From: Parabacteroides sp.
GTDB taxonomy: Bacteria; Bacteroidota; Bacteroidia; Bacteroidales; Tannerellaceae
Assembly (NCBI GenBank): GCA_017481945.1
Contig: JAFUOJ010000007.1
Span: 1 to 50,277 of the forward strand
Length of the DNA stretch: 50,277 nt
Reading direction: 5' to 3'
Shown: piece by piece, positions 17,813 to 24,901 of the stretch
How the letters are laid out: the number at the start of each line of letters is the position of its first letter
Numbering within the stretch: the first letter of the stretch is position 1
Notes under the pieces: model-generated
What the model saw: the letters and a program-made list of their open reading frames with translations, nothing else
The model's database searches: none
What the model was told of the DNA's origin: nothing
Position numbers and translations under genes: made by a program

Positions 17813-17843
17813 TTGTTTTTCTCTTTTATTCCACATACATTTG
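17813..17843 (+). promoter_or_regulatory. Promoter of the beta-propeller lipoprotein gene
   Basis: TTG (17813-17815), 20 bp, then TACATTTG (17836-17843), 34 bp before the ATG. It is back-to-back with the promoter of the ligase gene; their -33 elements are only 18 bp apart. Confidence 0.75.
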
Positions 17844-17877
17844 TTAGACATTTTAGTAATCTAATCATTAGCAAATT

Positions 17878-18957
17878 ATGAATAAATGGTTTCTATTCTT
17901 AAGTATTCTATTAACCTGTTGTTCCATTTCCAATAAGCAAAGCGATGATAAAGAAACCTGTCACCTCGTTTCTATCGAACCCATTTTAGAAGGAGAAGAA
18001 CAAGAAATACCCCTAAATGAATGGGCGAAGAAGATTCAATTCATACCTTTAGAAACCAATGACTCCGTATTGTTAAATGAATTCATTACCCACATCATCT
18101 ACGAACAAGATAAACTTGTTATACAAAACAAAGGAGAAATCTACCTATTTGACACCAAGGGTAAGTTCATCCGGACTATTGGTTCTAAAGGAGAAGGTCC
18201 AGAAGAGTATGTATTTTTAGGAAATCTATGTGCAGACGAAAAAGGTATCCATATAGACGACACTCAAAGGTCTATCAAAACTTACGGGTGGGATGGTAAA
18301 TGGAAAGAGACGACTCCTATTCCTACCAACCGAAATATCAATGAAGTTCTTTTCCTGTCTGACGGACGAAAAGTCGGATACATTCAAAATATATCAGGAA
18401 AAGCCCCTATGCGTATGTATATCTTCCGCGACACAACAGTATTAGGAACTATTCCCTACCCTAAGCAATTTGAACCGGGGAAAATGAGAATGGTGTTCTA
18501 TAATGAATGTTATTCCTTCTCCACTTCTTCAGCAGACTACATGAAAGAGATGTTCAATGACACCATTTTTCAAATAACCGAAGACCAGCAACTCTTTCCT
18601 CGGTGGATAATCAATGCTGGTAAGTACAGATTGGAAGAGGGCGCACGTTACCGATTGAAAGATCCTCGCAACACATTGTTCAAAGAAAAGAATGCAGCTC
18701 AAATTAATATTATAGGAGTCTATCAGAATCAACTTTATTTGAGAGCCAAGCTGCAAGACACCTCTCACTTCATCTGTTACAATGAAAAGACAGGTAAGGC
18801 AACCGGTCTCAAACTGTCTTACCCGAAACATGATTTCGCTTTCAATGAAGAGCATACGTTTATACCGAGATTTATTTCTAACGACAGACGGTATCTAATC
18901 GGTTTTGAAGTTCAAGAGAATGATGAGAATCCGGTAATCATCTTAGTTGAACGATAA
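17878..18957 (+). CDS. 6-bladed beta-propeller lipoprotein
   Basis: This 359-aa protein has a short lipoprotein signal peptide (ILLTCCSISNK). The body contains repeated blade strands such as IYLFDTKGKFIRTIGSKGEGPEEY, the signature of the large Bacteroidetes family of 6-bladed propeller lipoproteins (DUF4934-like). KIQFIPLETNDSVLL near residue 55 is also typical. The ligand or partner is unknown for the family. It is transcribed from its own promoter, divergently from the acyl-CoA ligase. The downstream mtaB gene has a separate -7 element beyond this stop codon. Two further members of the wider propeller family lie at the right end of the window. Confidence 0.82.
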   Translation: MNKWFLFLSILLTCCSISNKQSDDKETCHLVSIEPILEGEEQEIPLNEWAKKIQFIPLETNDSVLLNEFITHIIYEQDKLVIQNKGEIYLFDTKGKFIRTIGSKGEGPEEYVFLGNLCADEKGIHIDDTQRSIKTYGWDGKWKETTPIPTNRNINEVLFLSDGRKVGYIQNISGKAPMRMYIFRDTTVLGTIPYPKQFEPGKMRMVFYNECYSFSTSSADYMKEMFNDTIFQITEDQQLFPRWIINAGKYRLEEGARYRLKDPRNTLFKEKNAAQINIIGVYQNQLYLRAKLQDTSHFICYNEKTGKATGLKLSYPKHDFAFNEEHTFIPRFISNDRRYLIGFEVQENDENPVIILVER

Positions 18958-18991
18958 AGAGGTTATACCGTCTATATCCGAATATTTTCGC

Positions 18992-18999
18992 TACATTTG
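18992..18999 (+). promoter_or_regulatory. -7 element of mtaB
   Basis: TACATTTG lies 20 bp before the ATG at 19019. The -33 region is weak. Its position argues against translation starting at the earlier in-frame ATG at 18947, which overlaps the preceding gene. Confidence 0.5.
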
Positions 19000-19018
19000 C
19001 GCGATAAATGGAAAGACA

Positions 19019-20335
19019 ATGATTGATAAGACCGTTTTTGAAAACAAGATAGCTGCATATTACACATTGGGTTGCAAGCTCAACTTTGCCGAGACATCAA
19101 CCATCGGAAAAACACTTGCCGCACAAGGTGTACGCAAAGCTCGTCCGGGTGAGAAAGCCGATATTTGTATTGTCAATACCTGTTCCGTAACAGAGTTAGC
19201 AGACAAGAAATGTCGACAAGCAATCCGTCGAATCGGGAAGCAACATCCGGGTGCTTTTATTGTAGTCACAGGCTGTTATGCCCAATTGAAACCGGAAGAG
19301 GTTTCTCACATCGAAGGAGTAGACCTCGTATTAGGAGCCGAACAGAAATTAGACATTCTACTTTATTTAGATGATTTAAAGAAGAAAGAGGAAGGCGGAA
19401 CTGTTGTTGCCTCTCCCTCAAAAGACATACGTTCTTTCTCCCCCTCCTGTTCAGCAGATGACCGGACACGCCACTTTTTGAAGGTACAAGACGGGTGCGA
19501 CTACTTCTGTTCCTACTGTACGATACCTTTTGCTCGCGGTCGTAGTCGAAACGGGACTATCGCCAGCATGGTAAAACAGGCTGAAGAGGTAGCAGCCAAA
19601 GGAGGAAAGGAGATCGTCTTAACCGGAGTCAACATCGGGGACTTCGGGAAAAGTACCGGAGAAACCTTCATAGACTTAATCCGTGCGTTGGATGAAGTAG
19701 AAGGAATTGTCCGTTATCGTATCTCCTCCATTGAACCCAATTTAATCACAGACGAGGCCATAGATTTTGTAGCCAATAGTAAACGCTTTGCTCCCCATTT
19801 TCATATACCTCTGCAGAGCGGTAGTGACGCTGTATTAAAACTTATGCGTCGCCGCTACGACACAGCATTGTTCCGACACAAGATCGAAAAGATCAAAGCG
19901 GTCATGCCTCATGCTTTCATTGGAGTAGATGTGATTGTCGGTACGCGTGGGGAGACCGATGAATACTTTGAAGAGGCACGGAACTTCATCGACAGTTTAG
20001 ACGTAACGCAGCTACACGTATTCAGTTACTCTGAGCGTCCGGGTACGCAGGCACTCAAAATCAATTATATTGTAGATCCTAAGACGAAGCATGCCCGTAG
20101 TCAGCAGCTCTTAGACATTTCCGACCGTAAATTACATGCTTTTTACGAAGCGCATATCGGTCAAAAGGCCAATGTTTTATTCGAGCAGACACGCAAAGGG
20201 GGAATGATGCATGGATTTACAGAAAACTATATCAAGGTAGAGATTCCCTATGACCACACGTTGGTCAACGAAACCCGAGAGGTCATCTTGGGTGATTGGA
20301 ACGAAGATAAAACAGCACTAAAGGTGAATGCATGA
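19019..20335 (+). CDS. mtaB: tRNA N6-threonylcarbamoyladenosine(37) methylthiotransferase MtaB
   Basis: This radical-SAM enzyme adds a methylthio group at C2 of t6A37 in tRNAs reading ANN codons. From the ATG at 19019 the protein is 438 aa (MIDKTVFENKIAAYYTLGCK). The N-terminal methylthiotransferase domain supplies three cluster cysteines (LGCKLN, NTCSVT, TGCYAQ). The radical-SAM motif is CDYFCSYCTIPFARG, around residue 160, in the usual C-x3-C-x2-C form. A TRAM-like C-terminal region (about 375-435) includes the FTENYIKVEI segment. Lack of the longer RimO-type features, and LGCK rather than LGCPKN, separates it from RimO. It heads a run with the acyltransferase and glycosyltransferase genes 24 bp downstream. 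Confidence 0.9.
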   Translation: MIDKTVFENKIAAYYTLGCKLNFAETSTIGKTLAAQGVRKARPGEKADICIVNTCSVTELADKKCRQAIRRIGKQHPGAFIVVTGCYAQLKPEEVSHIEGVDLVLGAEQKLDILLYLDDLKKKEEGGTVVASPSKDIRSFSPSCSADDRTRHFLKVQDGCDYFCSYCTIPFARGRSRNGTIASMVKQAEEVAAKGGKEIVLTGVNIGDFGKSTGETFIDLIRALDEVEGIVRYRISSIEPNLITDEAIDFVANSKRFAPHFHIPLQSGSDAVLKLMRRRYDTALFRHKIEKIKAVMPHAFIGVDVIVGTRGETDEYFEEARNFIDSLDVTQLHVFSYSERPGTQALKINYIVDPKTKHARSQQLLDISDRKLHAFYEAHIGQKANVLFEQTRKGGMMHGFTENYIKVEIPYDHTLVNETREVILGDWNEDKTALKVNA

Positions 20336-20359
20336 TTCACCCTTTAAAACAACTCTCTT

Positions 20360-21250
20360 ATGTGGAACAAAATACAATATGCTCTCATTTACAGTTGGGT
20401 AAAGATACATGCCCTACTCCCCATGAGGGCTTTATACGTACTGTCGGATATTCTATATGTATTAGTCTACCGAATCATACGGTATCGAGTTAAAGTGGTT
20501 CGCAAGAACCTGACCAACTCTTTCCCTGAAAAGTCTGAGGCAGAACTACTGAAGTTGGAACGTGAGTTCTACCACCACTTCGCAGACTACATTGTAGAGA
20601 CCATCAAGTTAGCGCACATCTCTTTAGAGGAGCTACAGCGACGTGCCTACCTGAGAAACCCGGAATTGGTAGACCAGCTCATGGCAGAAGGACACACCTG
20701 CTTTATCTTGCTAATGGGACACTACGGCAACTGGGAATGGTTCTCCGGTTCAACCTCTCGCTTCAAGGACTCTCGTATCTATCAGATATACCGTCCTTTG
20801 AGCAACAAGGCATTCGATCAGCTATTTATCCACTTGCGTACTCAGTTCGGTTCTTATGGTATCAAGAAGCAAGACACCGTTCGAGAGGTCATCCAACTAA
20901 AGAAGGATAAGACTCCCTGTGTGGTTATCTTTATTGCAGACCAGACACCAAGTCGCAACAACCTACACTACTGGACCACCTTCCTAAACCAAGACTCTGC
21001 GATCCTAACCGGTCCGGAGCGTCTGGCAAAGAAGTTAAACCTTCCGGTGATCTTCTTAGATACAAAGCAGGTGAAACGGGGGTACTACACAGTAGATATG
21101 AAATTATTAACTGACCATCCGAAAGATACACCGGATAATTGGATTACGGAACAATACGCCCGTTTGATGGAAAAGTGTATCTTACGTAATCCTGCCGGAT
21201 GGCTTTGGACACACAAGCGTTGGAAATATAACAGAACAGACAATGAATAA
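20360..21250 (+). CDS. LpxL/HtrB-family lysophospholipid acyltransferase
   Basis: This 296-aa inner-membrane enzyme of the lipid A late-acyltransferase family probably transfers an acyl chain onto a lipid A precursor. An N-terminal hydrophobic stretch (about 7-40) anchors it. The catalytic H-x4-E motif is in MGHYGNWEWFSG (near 119). RIYQIYRPLSNKAFDQL, IADQTPSRNN and the terminal NPAGWLWTHKRWK are family hallmarks. It overlaps the next gene by 8 bp (its TAA lies inside the start region of the glycosyltransferase), which implies translational coupling. A role in lipopolysaccharide or lipid A synthesis is supported by family and neighbour. The exact acyl chain cannot be inferred. Confidence 0.87.
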   Translation: MWNKIQYALIYSWVKIHALLPMRALYVLSDILYVLVYRIIRYRVKVVRKNLTNSFPEKSEAELLKLEREFYHHFADYIVETIKLAHISLEELQRRAYLRNPELVDQLMAEGHTCFILLMGHYGNWEWFSGSTSRFKDSRIYQIYRPLSNKAFDQLFIHLRTQFGSYGIKKQDTVREVIQLKKDKTPCVVIFIADQTPSRNNLHYWTTFLNQDSAILTGPERLAKKLNLPVIFLDTKQVKRGYYTVDMKLLTDHPKDTPDNWITEQYARLMEKCILRNPAGWLWTHKRWKYNRTDNE

Positions 21251-22274
21251 TGAACAGATAAAACGGGTTGCCGTCACAATCCTGAACTGGAATGGTCGTG
21301 CGTTATTGGAGAAGTTCCTGCCTTCCGTCGTAGCTTATACTCCGGCTGATTTAGCTGTGATAATTGTAGTGGACAACGGCTCTACGGATGATTCCATCCA
21401 GTTACTCAAAGAGAAGTTTCCTACCGTTCAGATCGTATCATTCAAAAGAAATCATGGTTTTGCCGAAGGGTACAACTTAGCTATCCAGGATATCTTCTAT
21501 GAGTACACCGTCCTGCTCAATAGTGATGTAGAGGTTACTCCCGGTTGGTTGGATGCCCCAATCGCAGCGATGGACGCAGATCCACGTATCGCAGCGGTAC
21601 AACCGAAAATCCTCTCACTGCGGAACAAAGAGTACTTCGAATATGCCGGTGCTGCCGGTGGTTTCATAGACTTCTTCGGGTATCCTTACTGCCGGGGTCG
21701 CATATTCAATGTTATAGAGAAAGACGAAGGACAGTACGATACAGAAGCTGACCTATTTTGGGCAAGTGGCGCCTGCCTATTCGTCCGTACAGAAGAATAC
21801 AAGATGGCAAGAGGATTAGACGATAGGTTCTTTGCTCATCAGGAGGAGATCGACTTCTGCTGGCGACTACGTTCCAGAGGCTATCGGGTAGTTTGTACCC
21901 CTAAGTCGGTAGTATATCACCTTGGTGGAGGAACACTTAATACAGAGCATCCACACAAGACTTTCCTCAACTTCCGCAACAACCTTCTGATGTTATACAA
22001 AAACCTACCGGATGGGAAATTAGAGCCGATTCTATTTATCCGTTTCTTCTTGGACTACATAGCGGCTGCTAAATTCTTGTTTACCGGTCACTACAAGAAT
22101 GCCAAGGCGGTTTACGAGGCCCGCCGAGCCTTTCACAAAATGAAGTTTGACTTCTTTGGATCTCGTTTAGAGAACCGGATTCTCACTTGTGTTGAAAGGA
22201 TTCCGGAACGCAAAAGGGGAAGTATCCTTGTCTCTTTTTATCTACTATTTAAAAGGAAGTTCTCCTCCCTATAA
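21243..22274 (+). CDS. Family 2 glycosyltransferase
   Basis: This 343-aa protein has a GT-A fold N-terminal domain: VTILNWNGRALLEKFLP, the nucleotide-binding VVDNGSTDDS, NHGFAEGYNLAI and LLNSDVEVTPGW with the metal-binding Asp residues. WASGACLFVRTEEY and HQEEIDFCWRLRSRGYRV complete the rhamnosyltransferase-like GT2 signature. The C-terminal region contains a hydrophobic patch (LFIRFFLDYIAAAKFLF) that could associate with the membrane. It overlaps the acyltransferase gene by 8 bp, which suggests a shared role in cell-surface glycolipid synthesis. The sugar donor and acceptor cannot be told from sequence. Confidence 0.87.
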   Translation: MNNEQIKRVAVTILNWNGRALLEKFLPSVVAYTPADLAVIIVVDNGSTDDSIQLLKEKFPTVQIVSFKRNHGFAEGYNLAIQDIFYEYTVLLNSDVEVTPGWLDAPIAAMDADPRIAAVQPKILSLRNKEYFEYAGAAGGFIDFFGYPYCRGRIFNVIEKDEGQYDTEADLFWASGACLFVRTEEYKMARGLDDRFFAHQEEIDFCWRLRSRGYRVVCTPKSVVYHLGGGTLNTEHPHKTFLNFRNNLLMLYKNLPDGKLEPILFIRFFLDYIAAAKFLFTGHYKNAKAVYEARRAFHKMKFDFFGSRLENRILTCVERIPERKRGSILVSFYLLFKRKFSSL

Positions 22275-22278
22275 CAAA

Positions 22279-22315
22279 AATCCCCTAAAGCGGGTAAACG
22301 CGACTTTAGGGGATT
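22279..22315. terminator. Bidirectional terminator between convergent genes
   Basis: A perfect 12-bp stem (AATCCCCTAAAG / CTTTAGGGGATT, 22279-22290 and 22304-22315) has a 13-nt loop. It lies between the glycosyltransferase stop and the end of the convergent MarC gene. An A-run on its left gives a U-tract for the MarC transcript. Confidence 0.8.
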
Positions 22316-22337
22316 CCATTCTTATTAGGGCTATTTC

Positions 22338-22985
22338 CTACAAATTAGCACTTTGTAGTATATTAATCATAATTGGTTTAAATCCACTCACAAAGCATTC
22401 TACGGCGATAACCATCAAGATTAATCCCATCAAACGCATCATCACGTTATTACCGGTCTCACCCATATACTGGTTCAACTTCGTGGAAGCACGTAGAATG
22501 ATATAGGTTAGGACGTAGACAAAAGCAATCGTTCCAATCAATACGCACTTCATCGGGACCGTTACCGCGTCATCCATCATCATCAGACCATTCGCAATAG
22601 CTCCTGGGCCACAAAGCATAGGGATCGCAAGAGGCGTGATTGAAATATCATTCACGTAGGTCTTCACCTCATCTTCCTTCAGCTTCACACTGGTGTAGCG
22701 TGCCTTCAGCATATCATACCCGATCGTAAAGATGATAATACCTCCCGCTATACGGAAACCGTTAGTCGAAATACCAAAGAACTTAAACAACAATTGTCCT
22801 GAAACCGTAAAGACAATCAGTGTTAAAAAGGCCATGATTGTAGCACGACGTACAATCGCCCGACGTTGTTCCTCACTCACTCCATTTGTCATGGTCAAAA
22901 AAACCGGCATTGTCCCCAATGGATTCGCCAACGTAAAGAACGAAGTGAAACACAAAAGGAAAAACGGCAATAAAGAATCATCCAT
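22338..22985 (-). CDS. MarC-family integral membrane protein
   Basis: This 215-aa protein has six hydrophobic segments and the MarC/UPF0056 pattern: FTLANPLGTMPVFLTMT in the first helix region, FGISTNGFRIAGGIIIFTIGYDML, SITPLAIPMLCGPGAIANGLMM and LMGLILMVIAVECFVSGF. It is a cytoplasmic-membrane protein of unknown transport function; despite the name, MarC is not an established drug-efflux component. A -7 element follows the folB stop codon, so it may be expressed both from its own promoter and by read-through from folB, 55 bp upstream. Confidence 0.88.
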   Translation of the reverse strand: MDDSLLPFFLLCFTSFFTLANPLGTMPVFLTMTNGVSEEQRRAIVRRATIMAFLTLIVFTVSGQLLFKFFGISTNGFRIAGGIIIFTIGYDMLKARYTSVKLKEDEVKTYVNDISITPLAIPMLCGPGAIANGLMMMDDAVTVPMKCVLIGTIAFVYVLTYIILRASTKLNQYMGETGNNVMMRLMGLILMVIAVECFVSGFKPIMINILQSANL

Positions 22986-23013
22986 AATAATAGTATTTAA
23001 TTTGTTTTGACTA

Positions 23014-23021
23014 CAAAGGTA
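23014..23021 (-). promoter_or_regulatory. -7 element upstream of the MarC gene
   Basis: TACCTTTG on the minus strand lies 28 bp before the MarC start, in the short gap after folB. A -33 TTG is only present at a long spacing of 23 bp. Confidence 0.45.
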
Positions 23022-23040
23022 GACAAATTCCTAAACTATG

Positions 23041-23403
23041 CTAACAATATTTCTGATTAAGAATAACAGCAGCGCTATAAATATCCCCTCCGAAGGGTGG
23101 ATTTAACTTAGCCAACTTCAGTTCCACCTCTGTTAGCTCCGGAAAATGCTCCTTCAAAGCCTTCATAATACGCCCCGCTACATGCTCCAGCAACTTAGAG
23201 TGAATCTCCATCTGCTCCTTTACGACCGCATAGACGGCGGCATAGTTAATCGTATCCTCCAACTCATCACTGGCCACAGCCTTCTCCAAAGGAGCCGTAA
23301 GCCACAAATCCACTACGAAGTAGTTCCCAACCCGTTGTTCTTGAGGCATTACGCCGTGGTAAGCGTAGAACCTCATCGCCTTTAACTCTATTCTTGTTGT
23401 CAT
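23041..23403 (-). CDS. folB: Dihydroneopterin aldolase
   Basis: This 120-aa enzyme of folate synthesis cleaves 7,8-dihydroneopterin to 6-hydroxymethyl-dihydropterin and glycolaldehyde. The family pattern is visible: IELKAMRFYAYHGVMPQEQRVGNYFVVDL with the conserved YHG and catalytic Glu, then DTINYAAVYAVVKEQM, KLLEHVAGRIM and a KLNPPFGGDIYSAAV end. The length is normal. It is divergent from the bactofilin gene and followed by the MarC gene on the same strand. No other folate genes are in the window. Confidence 0.9.
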   Translation of the reverse strand: MTTRIELKAMRFYAYHGVMPQEQRVGNYFVVDLWLTAPLEKAVASDELEDTINYAAVYAVVKEQMEIHSKLLEHVAGRIMKALKEHFPELTEVELKLAKLNPPFGGDIYSAAVILNQKYC

Positions 23404-23460
23404 AATTCGTTATTTTATGGTAAATGTAGGTAAAGTAAGGCTTCTTGCCAAAAAATAGTC

Positions 23461-23468
23461 TATATTTG
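23461..23468 (+). promoter_or_regulatory. -7 element of the bactofilin gene
   Basis: TATATTTG lies 22 bp before the bactofilin ATG and is a full match to TAnnTTTG. The nearest upstream TTG (23445-23447) is closer than the usual 19-21 bp, so the -33 part is uncertain. Confidence 0.5.
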
Positions 23469-23490
23469 CGCTAAGTAAACACTACATTAT

Positions 23491-23859
23491 ATGATGGGGA
23501 CAAAACACAAGGATGAGAACACGAACGTCGGCCTACACAACACATTAGCTGCAGGCACGCATGTCAAAGGGGATATTACCACCGAAGCGGACTTCCGGCT
23601 GGATGGCCAAGTAGAAGGAAACATCCAATGCAACGGTAAGATTGTCATTGGTCCGAAGAGCACTGTCACTGGAAACATCACTGCGACCAATGCTGAGATC
23701 TTAGGAGAAGTCAAAGGCAACGTACAGATAAGCGGTAAGTTAACCCTAAAAGCGACCGCTATCATTCAAGGGGACGTAATCACCCAGACGTTAGAGATAG
23801 AGCCAAATGCCCGGTTTAACGGGATCTGCAAAATGACAAACGAACCGGCTGCCCATTAA
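23491..23859 (+). CDS. Bactofilin
   Basis: This 122-aa polymer-forming cytoskeletal protein has the characteristic right-handed beta-helix repeats: AAGTHVKGDITTEADFRLDGQVEGNIQCNGKIVIGP, then TVTGNITATNAEILGEVKGNV and AIIQGDVITQTLEIEPNARFNG. Bactofilins assemble without nucleotide and position cell-wall or shape machinery at the inner face of the membrane. The gene has its own -7 element and a terminator overlapping its stop codon, so it is monocistronic. MMGT gives a second possible ATG one codon in. Confidence 0.9.
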   Translation: MMGTKHKDENTNVGLHNTLAAGTHVKGDITTEADFRLDGQVEGNIQCNGKIVIGPKSTVTGNITATNAEILGEVKGNVQISGKLTLKATAIIQGDVITQTLEIEPNARFNGICKMTNEPAAH

Positions 23860-23871
23860 AGGCAGCCGGTT
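23843..23871 (+). terminator. Terminator of the bactofilin gene
   Basis: AACCGGCTGCC / GGCAGCCGGTT is a perfect 11-bp stem with a 7-nt loop, followed by TTGTTTT. The left arm lies inside the last codons of the gene. Confidence 0.88.
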
Positions 23872-23951
23872 TTGTTTTATACAAGCCTACCCACTGATAT
23901 CCATCAACACCCCCATCTCTCCCTATCTCCATGCCTAAGTTGAGTGTTATT

Positions 23952-24053
23952 ATTCCAAACGGAATAACTAATTATTCCGCTCGGAATATTAGATTATTCC
24001 ATGTGGAATTATAAATTATTCCGTGTGGAATATTGTGTTATTCCGTACGGAAT
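23952..24053 (+). repeat. Array of five 22-bp palindromic repeats upstream of the HU-like gene
   Basis: Five ATTCC-N4-GGAAT palindromes start exactly 22 bp apart (23952, 23974, 23996, 24018, 24040). The arms are invariant. The 4-bp centres vary (AAAC, GCTC, ATGT, GTGT, GTAC), as do the 8-bp gaps, which nevertheless tend to end in TT. A 22-bp spacing is close to two helical turns, so a bound protein would occupy one face of the DNA. The last unit lies between the -33 and -7 elements of the downstream promoter. This is the form of an operator array. Unlike a CRISPR, its spacers are far too short. Confidence 0.92.
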
Positions 24054-24063
24054 ATTATATTTG
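24033..24063 (+). promoter_or_regulatory. Promoter of the HU-like gene, overlapped by the palindrome array
   Basis: TTG (24033-24035), a 20-bp spacer and TATATTTG (24056-24063) fit the Bacteroidetes consensus. The fifth palindrome (24040-24053) lies in the spacer, so occupancy of the array should affect RNA polymerase directly. Confidence 0.78.
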
Positions 24064-24070
24064 CATCGGG

Positions 24071-24127
24071 GGACTTAGAGAGGTGAAGAGCCTAAGGTCA
24101 CAAGAAGTAAGTCCTTAAGACTAATAT
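24071..24127 (+). promoter_or_regulatory. Structured 5' leader of the HU-like gene
   Basis: In the transcribed leader GGACTTA (24071-24077) can pair with TAAGTCC (24108-24114). CTTAG (24074-24078), sharing the same bases, can instead pair with CTAAG (24092-24096). The two hairpins exclude each other. A regulatory role is an inference; no known riboswitch was recognised. Confidence 0.35.
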
Positions 24128-24144
24128 ATAAAGAACATAGAGGT

Positions 24145-24894
24145 ATGGCAGATAAACGTGTAGAATGGACAGTCAATCTGTACCGTTATAACTTGGGAGA
24201 GAATCGAGGGGAGTTGTATCCCTGCGTGGAATTGAAGAATACCATTAATTTGGAAGGGGTGATTAATACGATTGTAGCAGAGCGAAGTGAATTAAGAAAA
24301 GAGACGTTGCGTAGCGTGGCATATCAATTGATTCATAAGATGCAGGAGCTGTTGATTGATGGACATGCCGTATCGACTCCGTTGGGGACACTGACTCCTA
24401 CGGTAAAAGGAATGTGGAACGGTAATCGATTGAGTCCGTCTGCTCGGGCTGAGAATACAGCTTCATTGAATTATACGATGAGCCTGGAACTGAAGGAGGC
24501 ATTCAGTAACCCTCTGTTTAAGTTGGGACGTACACCGGTAAGCGGTCCGCGTATTTACTCTTTCAAGAATCTCAATACGGGTGAGAAAAACGAGGCTTTG
24601 ACACCCGGTTGCTACGTGATGGTTCAGGGGAGACATCTTTTAATGAATGGTGACCTGCCGGAACGCGGGTTATATCTACTGAATCGGGAGACGGGGGAAC
24701 AGGCGGCTTACTTCCCGCCAAACAGCTTCATGCTGAACTCACGTTCTCAAATCATGATCCAGCTGCCTAAAGATATACCTGCGGGAGAATATACGTTGCA
24801 GGTGCTGTCACAATGTACAACCAGCCCTCGCCCTCTCAAAGCAGTTGCTTCCGGAGAGTGGCAAGGGCCGGTCTTTGTAAAAGAAAATATTTAA
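24145..24894 (+). CDS. HU-like DNA-binding protein with C-terminal Ig-like (DUF4469-type) domain
   Basis: In this 249-aa protein, residues 1-125 resemble the HU/IHF fold of Bacteroidetes: YPCVELKNTINLEGVINTIV, then LRKETLRSVAYQLIHKMQELL, then VSTPLGTLTPTVKGMW with the arm region. Residues 130-249 form a beta-rich domain (GPRIYSFKNLNTGEKNEALTPG to AGEYTLQVLSQ) like the DUF4469 domains attached to such proteins. No signal peptide is present, so it should act on the nucleoid or on specific DNA. The five-unit palindrome array on its own promoter suggests autoregulation or control by a related protein. It ends 7 bp from the convergent malQ, with no terminator between them. Confidence 0.8.
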   Translation: MADKRVEWTVNLYRYNLGENRGELYPCVELKNTINLEGVINTIVAERSELRKETLRSVAYQLIHKMQELLIDGHAVSTPLGTLTPTVKGMWNGNRLSPSARAENTASLNYTMSLELKEAFSNPLFKLGRTPVSGPRIYSFKNLNTGEKNEALTPGCYVMVQGRHLLMNGDLPERGLYLLNRETGEQAAYFPPNSFMLNSRSQIMIQLPKDIPAGEYTLQVLSQCTTSPRPLKAVASGEWQGPVFVKENI

Positions 24895-24901
24895 GTATAG
24901 C

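Noticed and set aside
17738-17851. N-terminal extension of the acyl-CoA ligase
   Set aside because: The extension would be encoded by the gene's own promoter region, and homologous sequence begins at MIQENF.
18947-19018. N-terminal extension of MtaB from an earlier in-frame ATG
   Set aside because: It overlaps the preceding gene and the -7 element at 18992-18999, and its residues do not resemble the MtaB family.
23952-24053. CRISPR array
   Set aside because: The repeated part is only 10 bp of palindrome arms with 4-bp centres and 8-bp gaps. There are no spacers of 25-40 bp and no cas genes.
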